From Planctomycetia bacterium (GTDB taxonomy: Bacteria; Planctomycetota; Planctomycetia; Pirellulales; UBA1268): DNA of 64,000 nucleotides. Shown piece by piece: positions 32,601 through 43,000 of the stretch. Numbering within the stretch: the stretch's first letter is position 1; every line of letters starts with the position of its first letter. The notes beneath the pieces were generated by a model that saw only the letters and a program-made list of their open reading frames with translations, made no database searches and was not told the origin of the DNA. The position numbers and the translations under genes are program-made. The stretch is from contig BJHK01000005.1 in NCBI GenBank assembly GCA_014192425.1, forward strand, positions 164,753-228,752. Reading direction: 5' to 3'.

Positions 32601-33429
32601 AGTCGATGGCCGCCGGCAGGCCGACGTCGAGAAATCGGCCGTCGAACGTGCCGTCGCCGTCGTTGTCGCAGTCGAGCGGCGCACCCGGCTCGAGATAGGA
32701 GGCCCGGTTGACCGTGGATGAAACGATCGTCGCGCCCGGACCGACGCGGGCGAGGAATGGATTGTTCTCGTCGAAGCCGTCCCAGGACTCGTTGTCGGGG
32801 GCGTTCCCGGCGAACTCCCGGCCGTTGACGATGACCCGACAGGGGGTGGTCGGCGGCGAGAAGACCGTGTTGCCGGATGCCGCGGCGAAGACGAGCGTGA
32901 ACGAATTACCGGCCTGGTTCGTCACCGCCCCCGCGGCCGCGGCGCGGACGATGCGATGGGTCGAAACGGGCCAGCCCGGCTCGCTGATCGTGAGCAACCG
33001 CCCATTCAGGTCCGCGGGCTGCATTGGCGAGCCGGCGAGGACGAGTGTTCCCGTGGCGACGGCACCCGAGAGCGTCACTCCGGAGATGGTTCCCGATGTC
33101 GTCCCGGCGGCGCCGTAGCGGTCGGCGAGCAGCGACTCGAAGGTCACGGTCGGCGGGCTCGTGCCGGTTGCCACCGGCGCCGGGCCGCCGCCGCGGAGCA
33201 CCTTGACCAGCACCGTGTCGAGGAGCCGAGCCCGGGGGATCCGGGCCTCGTCGCCGCCGAAGGTGAGTCTGGAGTGGGCTCTCGCCGCCTCCCGGGCGCG
33301 CGTGGCCGCCACGAGGTAGGCCGCCCCGAGCATGAGAAACAGGGTCAGCATGCTGAGCACGACCAGCAGCAGCACGCCACGTCGTGGCGCCCCTGCATGG
33401 CGGTCGCGTCGCTGGGTGGAGAGAATCAT
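29599..33429 (-). CDS. Giant GspK-like pseudopilin, cassette 2
   Basis: 1276 residues from the ATG at 33429; a longer reading through the previous gene is rejected. The N-terminus RRGVLLLVVLSMLTLFLMLG is a prepilin-like helix without Glu at +5, as in GspK tip pseudopilins. It then has ESLLADRYGA, a calcium-type loop DCDNDGDGTFDG, ILVIDLDGRFNVNAHD, VVWGVERPEILITETLAWEN, PWPNRPFVSAAELMLVP and near the end REPGRVNLNTVTADDV (an NxNT motif as in GspK). Ordinary GspK is near 330 residues. The gene overlaps its PilV-like predecessor by four bases (ATGA), and PilW-like follows with another ATGA. It is paralogous to 40009-43632. The large Thr/Ser/Gly-rich middle may be a surface-exposed domain; function unknown. 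Confidence 0.75.
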   Translation of the reverse strand: MILSTQRRDRHAGAPRRGVLLLVVLSMLTLFLMLGAAYLVAATRAREAARAHSRLTFGGDEARIPRARLLDTVLVKVLRGGGPAPVATGTSPPTVTFESLLADRYGAAGTTSGTISGVTLSGAVATGTLVLAGSPMQPADLNGRLLTISEPGWPVSTHRIVRAAAAGAVTNQAGNSFTLVFAAASGNTVFSPPTTPCRVIVNGREFAGNAPDNESWDGFDENNPFLARVGPGATIVSSTVNRASYLEPGAPLDCDNDGDGTFDGRFLDVGLPAAIDSHGNTVQLRASILVIDLDGRFNVNAHDSLPRIIYTGSNFSNWTTAVATGSAPLGSGYGPAEINGAKMFPTAPLNVGANEDPLLFTVVGGRKTRQVGERPSDSRFTVDQDTPRLEALEGRYGERAPSSWPSATQLAADVALADSDFRFARPGIAGVDDDDSRRTDRRALPNQPITVNYGVPPLWWTGTATFNWGSDGSGAYPLPRGVFNSPPDLHGRMKTVTLAASGSGVVPAVAFAKPEWSTTSDPLRETRDDPYEIRLDTRRGPGGKLHDPATDGTSLAAAPTVHHPDNPFTPAELEAVLRPYDMDANRLPPRLAAMLGSAAEEARLKVTTDAWDTTAIVGGDPTTGAAARIQAWLALATSGTLYGSEPLSGIIGGEVSRGERFDLNRPLAAAAPANAGYDPTVEYYVQRQAYFKDLYTLLVALEPAADRAVLAQWAANVVEFRDADSRMTPFEYDTNPQNGWSVDGNATTDDGAERAVVWGVERPEILITETLAWENATTGGLFVALHRPWNARAWASGSSGIAAETCDPALDTLSSGASGKPTNVVDLGKKPATDVLASGTISGYDDVSGTAYPIWRLRIVADDTTRYLRLDTATAAADEFATSGITTGDSKPKLAVDSTLCLASGSTLVTQTGTVTVTLSGSGRTLTGMRVPGTPTTTAVRSGTIHLERLSDPSQVPTADTWNMTNTGTSSLRYVVVDSGSIGVVNTSIFSTQPLVGTQRSVSSGTTAFWRMAGQATSTVPAFGTFAFPTFTGGANVACMPWPNRPFVSAAELMLVPHGDAAGVLEGYVRPTPANQGSAGAPVPLGLLFDAVHVPSRYAGLHVTSGSSLPAESGVFAVTTSVNQLSAFREPGRVNLNTVTADDVWDAVVAGPLNAPVVSRTAADLETTPGQSLAAVMALSGTSTTPAADAHAANVLPVDLNPLHGIYTATRLANTATPRSNLFAVWITLRESVTGDPDSVRDHRAFYIVDRSIPVGFEEGRDHNVWDCVRVRRIIE

Positions 33430-34283
33430 TGCGTGTAGGGCCCCGTCGTCTCCGGCATGAAGGGCCGCTCCGCCAGCCCGACCGAGTCGGGAAGGAACTG
33501 CACCGGCACCGGCCCGCTGCCGAGTGCATTGCCCGTGGAGAGCGTGAGATAGGCCGTGCTGCCCGAGGCATCGAAGGCGGCCGCCGCGATCCGGTGGAAC
33601 CGCCCGTTGCCGTAGAGCACGCTGCCGACCCGGATGATCTCGCGCAGCGTGCGGTCGCCGATGGCCCCGGAAATCTGCGCGCGGTAGTCGGTGATCGTGC
33701 CAGTCACGACCGGCAGCGTCGCATCCCGGGCGTGGAACACGACGACCGACATGGTGCCGGGCCCTCCCGCGGACCCGCTGCGGAGGCAATACAGGCAACT
33801 GACCCGTCCGGCATGCGAGCGGACGCCGTCGCTGAAGGCGTTGAGCGGCGGCCCGTCGTCGCTGGCCGGCACCCCCACGATCGGATCGTCGGCCGACCGG
33901 GCGAACAGGTCGGCCGCGGCCGCAGCGGTCGTGGACGACGCTGCGGCGAACACGCCCCCCGTCTTCAGCTGGGCGAGGCTCGCCGTGCCGGCCGCTCCGA
34001 AATAGATTCCCGCCCCGCTGACCGCCGGATCGACGATCACCGGAACGGCAGCCGTCGGCGGCACGGTGAGCGCGTCGGCCCGGAGCAGGCCGAACGTCGC
34101 CGCGTCGGCGAGGGCGTTGGCCGCGAGGACGCCGGCATGGTTGAGGACGAAGGCCCGCTCGGCCTGGGATCGCGCCGCCGGCATCAGCGCCACCAGGCTG
34201 CTGAGCCCGATGGCGAGGATGCCGATCGAAATCAGCACCTCGAGCAGTGTAATGCCGGCTCGAGGCCGGGAAGGCGGATGCAT
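33426..34283 (-). CDS. PilV-like minor pseudopilin, cassette 2
   Basis: 285 residues from the ATG at 34283, just upstream of the prepilin motif; longer frames add no signal. The prepilin site is RAGITLLEVLISIGILAIGL, with Glu at +5 and the VLIS core typical of PilV/GspI. A pair of Cys (VSCLYCLR) occurs mid-protein. The remainder is strand-rich with no enzymatic motif. It follows the GspH-like gene after eight bases and overlaps the next gene by four. Paralogue: 43643-44467. Confidence 0.78.
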   Translation of the reverse strand: MHPPSRPRAGITLLEVLISIGILAIGLSSLVALMPAARSQAERAFVLNHAGVLAANALADAATFGLLRADALTVPPTAAVPVIVDPAVSGAGIYFGAAGTASLAQLKTGGVFAAASSTTAAAAADLFARSADDPIVGVPASDDGPPLNAFSDGVRSHAGRVSCLYCLRSGSAGGPGTMSVVVFHARDATLPVVTGTITDYRAQISGAIGDRTLREIIRVGSVLYGNGRFHRIAAAAFDASGSTAYLTLSTGNALGSGPVPVQFLPDSVGLAERPFMPETTGPYTQ

Positions 34284-34291
34284 GGCACCGT

Positions 34292-35347
34292 TCACCCTCC
34301 ATCCGCCAGGAGTTGCTGGCGGATCAATGTCTGGGACTCGATCACGTCGGTGACCAGCGTGCCATCCGACCGCCGTGCCATGCACTCAGCCGATTTCACG
34401 ATCCCCGTCTCGGGGTCGATGGCGATCCAAAAAGAGTCGTGGTACTGCCAGTTCGCGCCGCTGGAATCATCGGTGGCGTTGTAGGTCGCCGCGGCAGCGA
34501 CGTTGCCTTCGGCGCGGATCGCCCGCCCGACGAGCAGGAACAGCGGCCCGGTCACCGTCAGCCGCGCGGTGGCGGCGGGCGTCGTCTCGACGATCTGACG
34601 CAGTCGCCCGGTGCCGTCGAAGAGCGCCGCCACCGATGCCCCCGCCGTCGTGAAGCGACGGTAGGTACCGGCCACCGCGCCCACCTGCGGCGGGCCGAAC
34701 CCCGACCAGAACAGATCGATGCACCGGCCGTCGGCCAGCGTCAGCGGTGATCCACTCGGCATCGGCTTGCGCAGGATCTCGAACGTGTGGGTCGCCGGAG
34801 CCGGGGCCGGCCACGGGGTGTTGTGACGTGTCAGGCCGGCATCCTCGGCGGCACCGAAACCATCGGCGCCACGCAGCCGGAAGGCGACCTCCGACGCCGT
34901 CGCCGCCGTGATCTCGAAGAGCGGGCCGCGACCGTCGAAGCGGATCAGGTCGCCGACCGCCACGCCGGCCGTGCCGCTGGCCGTCAACTGCCCGGAACCG
35001 CTCATCGTTCGCGTATGGGTCGTGCTGCCGCTCATCGTGAGGGCCGCATCGACAGTGTCGCCACGGTACGCGATCGGCTGCTCGGCGAGGTGCAGGTCGA
35101 GGGCCGCGTAGGCCGTGGAGCCGGTCGGGGCCACGACGAAACCCGACCATTCCCGGCGGCCGAGGGCGCGGGCATTCGCCTTGCCGACGAACGACACCAC
35201 CGTCCGCGTCGCCTCGCGACTCCGCCGGGCCTCCACGGTGCCGACCACGTTCGGCAGCACGGTGACGGCGACCGTGCCCATGATCGCCACCACCACGAGC
35301 AGTTCGCTCAGCGAGGCACCGCGCCGCAGCATGGAAGGAGGCTTCAT
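34292..35347 (-). CDS. GspH/FimT-like pseudopilin, cassette 2
   Basis: 351 residues. The prepilin helix reads RRGASLSELLVVVAIMGTVA: Gly at -1 and Glu at +5, but Ala at +1 instead of the usual Phe. The next part, RREATRTVVSFVGKANARAL-like and WSGFVVAPTGSTAYAALD, fits the GspH pattern of a helix followed by a strand-rich domain. Spacing is ten bases after the previous stop and eight before the PilV-like start, so it lies in the same operon. It corresponds to 44472-45380 in cassette 1. Confidence 0.75.
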   Translation of the reverse strand: MKPPSMLRRGASLSELLVVVAIMGTVAVTVLPNVVGTVEARRSREATRTVVSFVGKANARALGRREWSGFVVAPTGSTAYAALDLHLAEQPIAYRGDTVDAALTMSGSTTHTRTMSGSGQLTASGTAGVAVGDLIRFDGRGPLFEITAATASEVAFRLRGADGFGAAEDAGLTRHNTPWPAPAPATHTFEILRKPMPSGSPLTLADGRCIDLFWSGFGPPQVGAVAGTYRRFTTAGASVAALFDGTGRLRQIVETTPAATARLTVTGPLFLLVGRAIRAEGNVAAAATYNATDDSSGANWQYHDSFWIAIDPETGIVKSAECMARRSDGTLVTDVIESQTLIRQQLLADGG

Positions 35348-35357
35348 GGCCGGCCGG

Positions 35358-36260
35358 TCACTTCGTGACGAGATCGTGGTTGGTGATGTTGTCTTTCCAG
35401 TCTTCGCTGCTGCTGTCGGCCACCCCGAACGTGTAGAACGGAAGGGGGGTCACGAGGTGGGCCAGGCTTGGGGCCGAGAGCCAGCCGGTCGAGAGGTTGA
35501 TGCCGACCAGGCCGTCCGGACCTGCGGACACGATCAGCGGCACGAGCGCGTAGCCGGGGACGTCGTTCCGCTGCGGATCGAAGGGGTCGTGGAAGTTCAC
35601 GGCGTCGGGCTTTTGCAGCGCCGAGCCCGCGAACCCGGGCGCCCAACGAATGAAGCCGATCGGATTGCCCCAGCCGTCGAGGAACTCCGGCGCCCCGTTG
35701 CCGTTGGTGTCGCCGATCTCGTCGGAGCGAAACTGCTCCATGAGGTCCGGCTCGATGCCGCCCCGGGAGACGATCATATACAGGCATTCGGCGCCCTCGA
35801 GGGCCGGCGTGATCCTTGCCGGCCGCGAGCCTGGATACCCCAGCACCGGACCCGTCTGCAGGTACGGGGCGAGCGAACTCACAGCGGCCGTGCTCGCCGC
35901 GACATCGGCCCAGCAGTCGGGCATCTCGTACACCATCAGCCGACGGACCGCTTCCAACTTCGCAAGGCCGTTGGCCCGGTGGTCGGTCGCCGAGGCGATG
36001 AAGGGAACCCGCCGGCGCAGGTAACTCTCGTGGTGCCCGACGATGATCTCGTGCAACTTGCGGATCGTGTTCCGGGTCTTGTCCGCCCGCACGCGTTGCC
36101 GGGTGGCGGCAAGGCCGGCGGCCGAGAGCGTGGCGAGGATGGCGATCACCGTCGCCACGACCATCAGCTCGACGAGCGTGAACCCACTCCCCCCACGGAG
36201 GCAGGGCGCTCGACCGCTCAGGCGGCTGCGGCAGGCGTGGCTGGTGAAGGGGAGCGACAT
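35358..36260 (-). CDS. GspG-like pseudopilin with calcium-type loop, cassette 2
   Basis: 300 residues from the ATG at 36260; upstream residues in the same frame precede the prepilin site and overlap the preceding gene. The prepilin motif is GGSGFTLVELMVVATVIAIL. A segment ECLYMIVSRGGIEPD is followed by EIGDTNGNGAPEFLDGWGNP, a D-N-N-D-type loop with the GWGNPI motif that marks the C-terminal domain of GspG-type pseudopilins. The same segment occurs in the cassette 1 paralogue at 45377-46189. It is the first gene of cassette 2, 25 bases after the stop of the separate GspG-like gene. Confidence 0.78.
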   Translation of the reverse strand: MSLPFTSHACRSRLSGRAPCLRGGSGFTLVELMVVATVIAILATLSAAGLAATRQRVRADKTRNTIRKLHEIIVGHHESYLRRRVPFIASATDHRANGLAKLEAVRRLMVYEMPDCWADVAASTAAVSSLAPYLQTGPVLGYPGSRPARITPALEGAECLYMIVSRGGIEPDLMEQFRSDEIGDTNGNGAPEFLDGWGNPIGFIRWAPGFAGSALQKPDAVNFHDPFDPQRNDVPGYALVPLIVSAGPDGLVGINLSTGWLSAPSLAHLVTPLPFYTFGVADSSSEDWKDNITNHDLVTK

Positions 36261-36285
36261 AAAGCGTTTGCCCGCAAAGACCGCG

Positions 36286-37017
36286 CTACTGGCCGACCGC
36301 CAGTACGCGGGTGCTCTTCCAAAAGTTCGAAAGGTCGTCATCCGTGCCGAACTGCTCGTCCAGGCCGGCACAGAGGATCTGGAACGTGTCAGGGTTGAAA
36401 TAGGTGCTGCCGGTCCGCATCACGGGCCTGTAGGTCCCGGAACCGAGGATCAGGGGGCTGGCGGCCTGCTGGGCGTATTGGGACGCGTTGATGTAGACGT
36501 AGGGGCTGAGCGGCTTGCCGACCGGTGCGTAGCCCCCACCCGCCACCCGGGTATCGTCGAAATCGAACAGTCGCTTCCGGTCGGCTGCCGGCTTCAAGGG
36601 GTCCGTCGGACTGCCCGTGTAGCCCAGCAGCCAGGAGGCAAGGGCGTTCGCCGGCGTGATCGCAGTGGCGGACTGGAACTGGCCGCCGGTGCCGGAGACG
36701 GTCGTGCAGCGGGGAAAGATCCGCTTCAGGTGGGCCTGGGCGGCGCTCGTGATCGGAGGACCGGCGGCGGTGGGGTTGGCGTCTGCGCAGGGCGGGAACG
36801 TGCCGTACTCGTTGCGGTAGTTCATCAAAGCCATGTGCAGGGAATCGATCTCGGCCTTGATGGCCGCATTGCGAGCGGCCGTCCGCGAGTTGAGCAGGGC
36901 GGGCGTGATCAAGGCGGCGAGCGCGGCGATGATGGCGAGCACCACCATCAGTTCGACGAGAGTGAACCCGCGACGGGACACGACAGGCGAATTCGCGATC
37001 TCGACCGCGCCCTCCAT
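36286..37017 (-). CDS. GspG-like pseudopilin between the two cassettes
   Basis: 243 residues. The prepilin motif SRRGFTLVELMVVLAIIAAL is canonical with Gly -1, Phe +1, Glu +5. The C-terminal part (YVYINASQYAQQAA, then FQILCAGLDEQFGTDDDL) is typical of major-pseudopilin-like proteins. It has no obvious counterpart in cassette 1. Upstream lies a 247-base gap with a candidate promoter, so it may begin a new transcript that continues into cassette 2. Confidence 0.75.
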   Translation of the reverse strand: MEGAVEIANSPVVSRRGFTLVELMVVLAIIAALAALITPALLNSRTAARNAAIKAEIDSLHMALMNYRNEYGTFPPCADANPTAAGPPITSAAQAHLKRIFPRCTTVSGTGGQFQSATAITPANALASWLLGYTGSPTDPLKPAADRKRLFDFDDTRVAGGGYAPVGKPLSPYVYINASQYAQQAASPLILGSGTYRPVMRTGSTYFNPDTFQILCAGLDEQFGTDDDLSNFWKSTRVLAVGQ

Positions 37018-37087
37018 GTCGTCGATCTCCTGCGTCGCCGTCGGCCAGGCACCTCCACAAGCGGGTTGATCCCGCTAAAGCCCCTGG

Positions 37088-37093
37088 AGTGTA
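37088..37093 (-). promoter_or_regulatory. Candidate -10 box (TACACT) before the second pseudopilin transcript
   Basis: On the minus strand TACACT lies 70 bases before the ATG at 37017. Between them a 6-bp hairpin (37060-37065 with 37071-37076) sits in the leader. The rest of the 37018-37264 gap shows nothing else I can support. Confidence 0.38.
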
Positions 37094-37264
37094 TCGTCCG
37101 CCGCCGCCCCCCGCGCCAGCCTCATGAGAAACTAACACCGGATCAGGCGGGCAGAAAACGAACTTTCCGGCCATTCTGTCGAATATCCGCAGGAGGGACC
37201 GGACCCTGACCGCCGTCCCCACGGCGCGGGCGCCCTCGGCACCTGCCACCCCAGACGGGAGGGC

Positions 37265-38218
37265 CTATTTGAAGTCGGCCTCGCTGATCGGAACCCTCGG
37301 TGTCCAGCCGTTCACAGTGCCACCGGACACGGTATGCGATGACGTGATCAACTGGGCGTACACGCCCGGGTCCAGCGTGTCTTTCAGGAACCGCACGTCG
37401 GCCGAGCAGAAGGCGGCCACGACGCCCCCGCTGTGTTGCGAGGAGGGCACCGAGTTCACGAGGTTGGCCGCCCTGTTATTGACCACCTGCACGCCACCCG
37501 GGCCGCCACTCACGAGGCCGAACCCTGGCGGCGTCCGATCCCCCTCGAGTACGAACCCCGGGCTGGAGAGCGGGGCATTGTTCCAGCGGGCCTGCTTGAC
37601 GCCCGAACCGCATTTCTCGACGAGCAGCAAGGTCATGGCGGTGCCGTCGGCGGTGTTGATGTCCTCCAAGCTGAGGCGATTTCCGATCACGGTCGCGTTG
37701 TTCATCACGCCCTGCCATTTCATCCCCGCCTGGCCGACGCCGTAGTTGCCGGCGTAGGAGATCTGGGCCGGGGCGTCGATCAGGTCAGCCGGCCACGCCG
37801 TGGGGCAGAGAAAGGTGCCGACCTCCATTGTCGACAACATCTGGAAGGGGGCACCCGGGTCGACCTGGGCAGGAAAGCCGATGAACGTATCGTAAATGAG
37901 CGTCCTGTCGATGAAGGGCATGAGCGCGAGGCCCCAGCCGACGGGGAGATTCCTCGACGTCGGGTTGCCCCAGCCCGTCACGAAGCCCTGGGACTGGTCG
38001 TACTTCGCGACCCCGGTGGAAATCACGTACAGGTTGTTGAAGCAGGCGGCCCGCCGGGCCATCTCCCGCGCTGCCTGGAGCGCGGGAACGAGCAGCGCCA
38101 TCAGAATCCCGATGATCGCGATGACGACGAGCAGTTCGGCGAGGGTAAAACCCCGACGGCGCCGGTGACCACTGCGTGCCACCTTCGTCGTCCACGGTCC
38201 ACATGCGGTGGTGATCAT
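37265..38218 (-). CDS. DUF1559 pilin-like protein
   Basis: 317 residues from the ATG at 38218, which has AGGAGG eight bases upstream; the in-frame start at 38254 lacks this. The prepilin motif [20 protein letters not shown] is canonical. The family pattern [14 protein letters not shown] and the C-terminal SSQHSGG with [14 protein letters not shown] identifies DUF1559, a pilin-like family expanded to dozens of copies in planctomycetes. It lies 55 bases after the cassette 1 PilW-like gene and before the 247-base gap, so it may belong to the cassette 1 transcript. Function unknown. Confidence 0.88.
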   Translation of the reverse strand: MITTACGPWTTKVARSGHRRRRGFTLAELLVVIAIIGILMALLVPALQAAREMARRAACFNNLYVISTGVAKYDQSQGFVTGWGNPTSRNLPVGWGLALMPFIDRTLIYDTFIGFPAQVDPGAPFQMLSTMEVGTFLCPTAWPADLIDAPAQISYAGNYGVGQAGMKWQGVMNNATVIGNRLSLEDINTADGTAMTLLLVEKCGSGVKQARWNNAPLSSPGFVLEGDRTPPGFGLVSGGPGGVQVVNNRAANLVNSVPSSQHSGGVVAAFCSADVRFLKDTLDPGVYAQLITSSHTVSGGTVNGWTPRVPISEADFK

Positions 38219-38273
38219 GACCTCGTCCTCCTGGCTTCGTGTTCGAACGGACACAATGGGTCTAAGCGTTTGG

Positions 38274-40049
38274 CTAGCGGCTCAAAAAAGAGTGCCGTAG
38301 CGTCGTCTGCCGAATCTGCTGGCTGGCCGGATCGTAGCAGCGGATGCGGACCTCCAGACCCCGGAGACGAACGGGATACGGGGCGAAGGTCTCCGCCTCG
38401 CCCGGGTCGTCAGGCACGCCGTCGTTGTTGTCGTCGAGTCCATTCGTTCCCTGGTCGGAACCGAGGACTTGGTCTTCGTTCTCGCCATTGGATTCGTAGT
38501 GGGTGCTCCAAGTGTCGTACGTCCGGGAATCTCCGCCGTCCAAGGCCGTCGTGCCTGTGGCCAGCGTCCCGCTCCGTACTCGCATACCGCCCGACTGGAA
38601 GGCCGTCCGGCCGGCGGGCGGAAATGTCGCTGCGGCGCTCACGGCTGACGGGGGAATGAACCGCCCCGACAAGGCCCCCTGCCGGGGCAGGTCAAACCGA
38701 CTGTTGCGCAGCAAGCGGCTCGGATAGAGAAATCCATCCGCGGTAAAAACGCCTCCCCAACCGAGATCGACATACCCCCCGGGACCGCCGGTGCCGCTTG
38801 TTGCTCCGAAATACCTGTTGTCCCCCGGGAGACAAGTTCCCCCCGCGAACGTCAGCGTCACCGTGCTCGTAACGGCGGCGTTGCGATCCATTGTCAAGCA
38901 GGGCCAATCGAGCAAGTGAGTCACGGAGCCGTCCGGCTGTTTGGCGATCGTCGCCCCCGCCGGAAACGCTTCGTTCGCCGATACCCTGGCACCGAGGACC
39001 GAATACAAAAACCCTGTGTAATCGTAGGGGTCCAACAGCACGGGATCCATGACGTTCGCGCTGCCAACGTTCAATTTCACACGGCTCTGTCCCTGGTCGG
39101 TTTCGCACCGCACCTGAACGGCGATGGTCAGCGGAGACCGCACCTCCGCATCGTAGGCGAGAACGTCGAATGACAGCACGTTTGACAGCACGACATCCTC
39201 GCCGGCCCGCGAGCCGGAAAGAATCGCCTCTGGCCCGGCGAGCCGGTACGTTCCGGTGAGCGTGCCGCTCACGACAGGCTGGGGAGTGGCCCACACGTAG
39301 GGAAAGACCGTTCCGCTGACGCCCTGACCCCCGCGCAGGAACCGGTTTTCCCGCTTCGTCAGATCACCGAGCGAGTTGGGGACGAATCGCCCCCCCTCCA
39401 GCCGCACCGACAGGTCGCTGAGGTTCGTGTCGAACGTCGTCGCCGAATTCGTTCCCAGGAACGGCGGCCGGCCGACGTAGGGCATGACCAGCTTCTCCCG
39501 CCGGTAGAGCGTGAACAGCGTCATGCCGTCGAGCGGCTGCACGGTCGACGGCCGGCAGAACCATGCCACCTCCGCGACCGGCGACTCGATCGTCCCGTCG
39601 CCGAAGCGGCCCACGAACGGCTGCCCCTCGCTCCGAGTCGTGAACATCAGCACGTCATCCACGTCGGCGACGAGCAGCTGGCCACTTCTGTTGAAAGCCG
39701 CGTGCCCATCCTTCCGCCAGCCCTCGAAATACTCGAAGTAGCCCGACTCGGATTCCGGACGCACCGGCGGCATGAGATCGACCGTCACGCCGGTGAGATC
39801 CTGGCGGAGCCGCCAGGCCGCCGTCCGCAGGCGGGCCGACAGGTCGGCGGCGGCCTGGGCTGCCGTCAGCGACCGGGTGAAGACGCCGAACAGGCTGGCC
39901 ACGGCGGCCATGACGACGAGCGACAGCGTCATCGCCCACATCAGCTCGATGAGCGTGAAGCCGGCGCCGGCAACGCTGCCGGCGCCGATCCCGGCGCGGC
40001 CGGCGGCATCAGTCGAGCTGACGCAGCAGGCGGATCGTGTCCCGCACAT
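38274..40049 (-). CDS. PilW-like minor pseudopilin, cassette 1
   Basis: 591 residues. The prepilin helix [20 protein letters not shown] has Gly -1 and Glu +5. The next segment [18 protein letters not shown] is shared with 28250-29602 ([15 protein letters not shown]). The two proteins also share [27 protein letters not shown]-type segments and the C-terminal [19 protein letters not shown]. Before that, [18 protein letters not shown] looks like a calcium-binding loop. It is 141 residues longer than its cassette 2 counterpart. Its start overlaps the stop of the giant GspK-like gene by 41 bases, more than the usual four. Confidence 0.78.
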   Translation of the reverse strand: MCGTRSACCVSSTDAAGRAGIGAGSVAGAGFTLIELMWAMTLSLVVMAAVASLFGVFTRSLTAAQAAADLSARLRTAAWRLRQDLTGVTVDLMPPVRPESESGYFEYFEGWRKDGHAAFNRSGQLLVADVDDVLMFTTRSEGQPFVGRFGDGTIESPVAEVAWFCRPSTVQPLDGMTLFTLYRREKLVMPYVGRPPFLGTNSATTFDTNLSDLSVRLEGGRFVPNSLGDLTKRENRFLRGGQGVSGTVFPYVWATPQPVVSGTLTGTYRLAGPEAILSGSRAGEDVVLSNVLSFDVLAYDAEVRSPLTIAVQVRCETDQGQSRVKLNVGSANVMDPVLLDPYDYTGFLYSVLGARVSANEAFPAGATIAKQPDGSVTHLLDWPCLTMDRNAAVTSTVTLTFAGGTCLPGDNRYFGATSGTGGPGGYVDLGWGGVFTADGFLYPSRLLRNSRFDLPRQGALSGRFIPPSAVSAAATFPPAGRTAFQSGGMRVRSGTLATGTTALDGGDSRTYDTWSTHYESNGENEDQVLGSDQGTNGLDDNNDGVPDDPGEAETFAPYPVRLRGLEVRIRCYDPASQQIRQTTLRHSFLSR

Positions 40050-43000
40050 TGAGGTCCTCTCCTCTCGAATAGCCGACCGGCACCGACCGGTCGATGATCG
40101 CGAACAGCCGGCGCGTCACCGGCGGCGGCGCTCCCGGCGACGAGTCGGTCGTCTCCACGGTGATCCAGACGGCGAAGACGTTGGACCGCACGGTGGCGGT
40201 GTTCGCCAGCCGGTTGGCGCTGGCCAAGGCCAGGAACGGGTTCTTCGCCCGGGGGTGCACCGTGCCGCCGCTCGGTGCCGGAACCGACTCCATGGCCGGC
40301 GGCTGGTCCGCCGTCGTGCCGGAAAGCGACACCATCTGCCCGAGTGAGCGGGCCGGCCTGGGCTGGGCCGTGCCGGTGGCGGTGAACGGATTGGCGGCCA
40401 GCGTGCCCGACGCGAGGACCGTCTGCGTGCCGCCGACGAGCATCTGCCAGAGCAGCCCGTCAGTGGCCGCCGTCGTCCCCGTCGGCATCGTGTTGACGTT
40501 CATTTTTCCCGGTTCTCTTCCGAGGGCGAGTTGGCCCGCCGGCAGCCGGTTGAACCCGAGGGCCTGAAACGCCGTCGCGGTGTCGCCCGCGAGTCTGGCC
40601 GCGTCGAGCGTGACACGGTTGCCGGCGAACCGCGTCGAGACGATCGTGGCGTCGAGGATCAGGTGCCCGAGCGCGGCATTCCCGGCCGCTCCGCAATCCA
40701 CGAGTGCGCTGCTTGCCGCCAGCGACGACGTCGGGAACGAATAGTTCCGCAGCAGGCTGTCGGGGCCGTCGGCGGGCACGAGGGCGAGTTCCGCCTGGCT
40801 GACGAACGGCCGGTTGGGCCAGTGAAACCACGGCACCGGGTCGTTCGATCCAGAGGCGACGATGCCCGCCGACGCATGGTATGTCTGGAAGACCTTGCCG
40901 TCCGCCTGCCACGTGGCTGGCTGTTGCCAGAATGCCGCCAGCGGGTGCTGGCCGGCGCCGGTGTCGCGGGGGCCGGGCCGTCGCAGCCGCTGCGTGATGC
41001 CGTCGTCGGCCGTAGTCCCCGCGGTGCTCACCGTGAACGGTGCCGCATCGACGACGATGTACGGATTGTCGGCGGCGTTCGCCCGGTTCGGGTCGGCGAG
41101 CCGTTCCAGACGAACCGTTCCGCCGGCCGCCGTGGCCGGCGGGGCGAACGTGCCCCCCTGGTTCACGATCGTCGTCGGTGGCCCGGGCGGGGTGCCCGGG
41201 GCGATCGTCGTGGTGCTGACGCCGCCGATCACGACCATCGACTCCCGGCCGGTGCCGGACAGGCCCGCGGTGCCGCTGACGCCCGCGGTGCCGCCCATCA
41301 CGAGCGTGGGCGTTCCTGACACGGTGCCGTTCACGAGGATGAACTGCTGCGGGCTCGAACTGGCGCTCACGGGCCCGAAGGCGACCGCCTGATCGGTTCC
41401 GCTGGTCGTGAGCCGCAGTTGCCAGACGCTCGACGTACCCCCGACCGCGAGCCGGGCGTTCAACCGGTCGGTGCCCGAGACCCGCAGGACCGGATCGGGC
41501 AGTTCGACGGTGGCCGTGGAGCCGCTCACGGTGCGCCGGGCATTGAACGGCGCCCGGATCACGCTCACGAACATCGCCGATCCCGACAAGCCCCGCCAGG
41601 CCGCCGTGTCGGCGATGAGGAGGTCCGGCCGCTCGACGCCCCAGACGACACCGCGATCGGCCTCACCGGTGGTGGCCGGATTCCCGTCGACGCCCCAGCC
41701 GTTGGCGAGGTTCGTGTCGTACTCGAACGCGGTCATCGTCGAGTCCTCGTCGCGGAAATCGAGGACGTTCACCGCCCATTGGGCCGCGCGCTGGGCATTC
41801 GTCTCGCCGAGCGCCATCGCCAGCGCATACAGGCCCTTGCAGTACTCCTGCTGCTCGGAGCGGGCCTGCGGCGTCGTTCCGGCGAGCACGGGCCGATTGA
41901 TGTCGAACCGCAGCCCGGCCGCGATGTCCGGCGACCAGGCGTTGGTATCCGCCCAGGGATAGGAGGGCGGCCGGGAGGTGAGCGCCGACTCGACCCTGGC
42001 GGCCGCGGGGCCGGTGACCGCCGGCGTGTCCCAGCTGTCCGTGGTGATCAGCAGCCGCGAGGCCTGGGCGCTCGTTCCCAGCGCGGCCGCCAGCCGCTGC
42101 GCCAGGAACGACGCGTCCGCATCGTTCGGCCGCAGCACCCGCTCGAGTTCGCCAACCGTGTACGGCAGGTCGTCGTTGCCGCTCGTCCCCGTCGTCCGCT
42201 GATTGCCCCCCAGCAGCGGCGCTCCGGTGCCCAGCCGAATCTCGTACGGGTCGTCGGCCGCGTCGGTCCCGGACACCGGCAGGAACCAGGTCATCGTCGG
42301 CGTCAGCGCGTCGGGGGTGCCGTTGACGGTGGCCGACATGAACAACCGGGCATGCCCCTTCAGGTCGCCGACGGCGTTGGTGCCGCCCACGGTGCTCGAG
42401 TAGGAGCCGGACGACGTGACCTGCAGCGTGTCGGAATCGTCCCCCCTTGCACCCGGCACGCCATTGGGCCCGTAGCGGCCCGAGAACGCGCCGATGCCCG
42501 GTCTGGGCCGCGGCGGCGCGGCCGATGGCGGGCCATTGGTGGCCGACCCTCCCACGAGGACGCCCCACCACGTGCCGCTCGGGCTGGCTCCGGCACCCGT
42601 GAAGGCCGACAGGCCGGTGCTCGCGGGTAGCGTGGCCGGAAAGAGCAGCGATGCGTCGACGTCGGCCGGCCCGTAGCCCATGCCCAACGGCACGTCACGA
42701 GACCCCGCATATGACCCGGCGGCGGGCGCCGCCATCCCGGCGGCATTGACGTTCAGCCGGCCGTCGAGGTCGAGCACGAGGTACGACACCCGCTGCGTGA
42801 TCCGCCCGCCGCGCGGCGAGAGTCGTGGCGCCAGGAAGCCCGACGTGCCGTTGATCCAAACGCCGTCGAGGACGCCGTCGTTGTCGTTGTCGCATTCGAG
42901 GGGAAGCGGGAGCGCCAGGGCCGCATTGTTCGCCGCCTGATACGTGGCCTGGCGAACGGCCGCGACGCCGCCGGATGCGAGTTCCACGCGGGCGAGCCAG

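Noticed and set aside
33024-33206. Short plus-strand frames inside the pseudopilin locus
   Set aside because: They lie inside well-supported minus-strand genes and consist of Arg/Pro/Ala-rich shadow translation.
33430-34302. N-terminal extension of the giant cassette 2 protein
   Set aside because: It overlaps the PilV-like gene in another frame; the prepilin-type helix begins just after the ATG at 33429.
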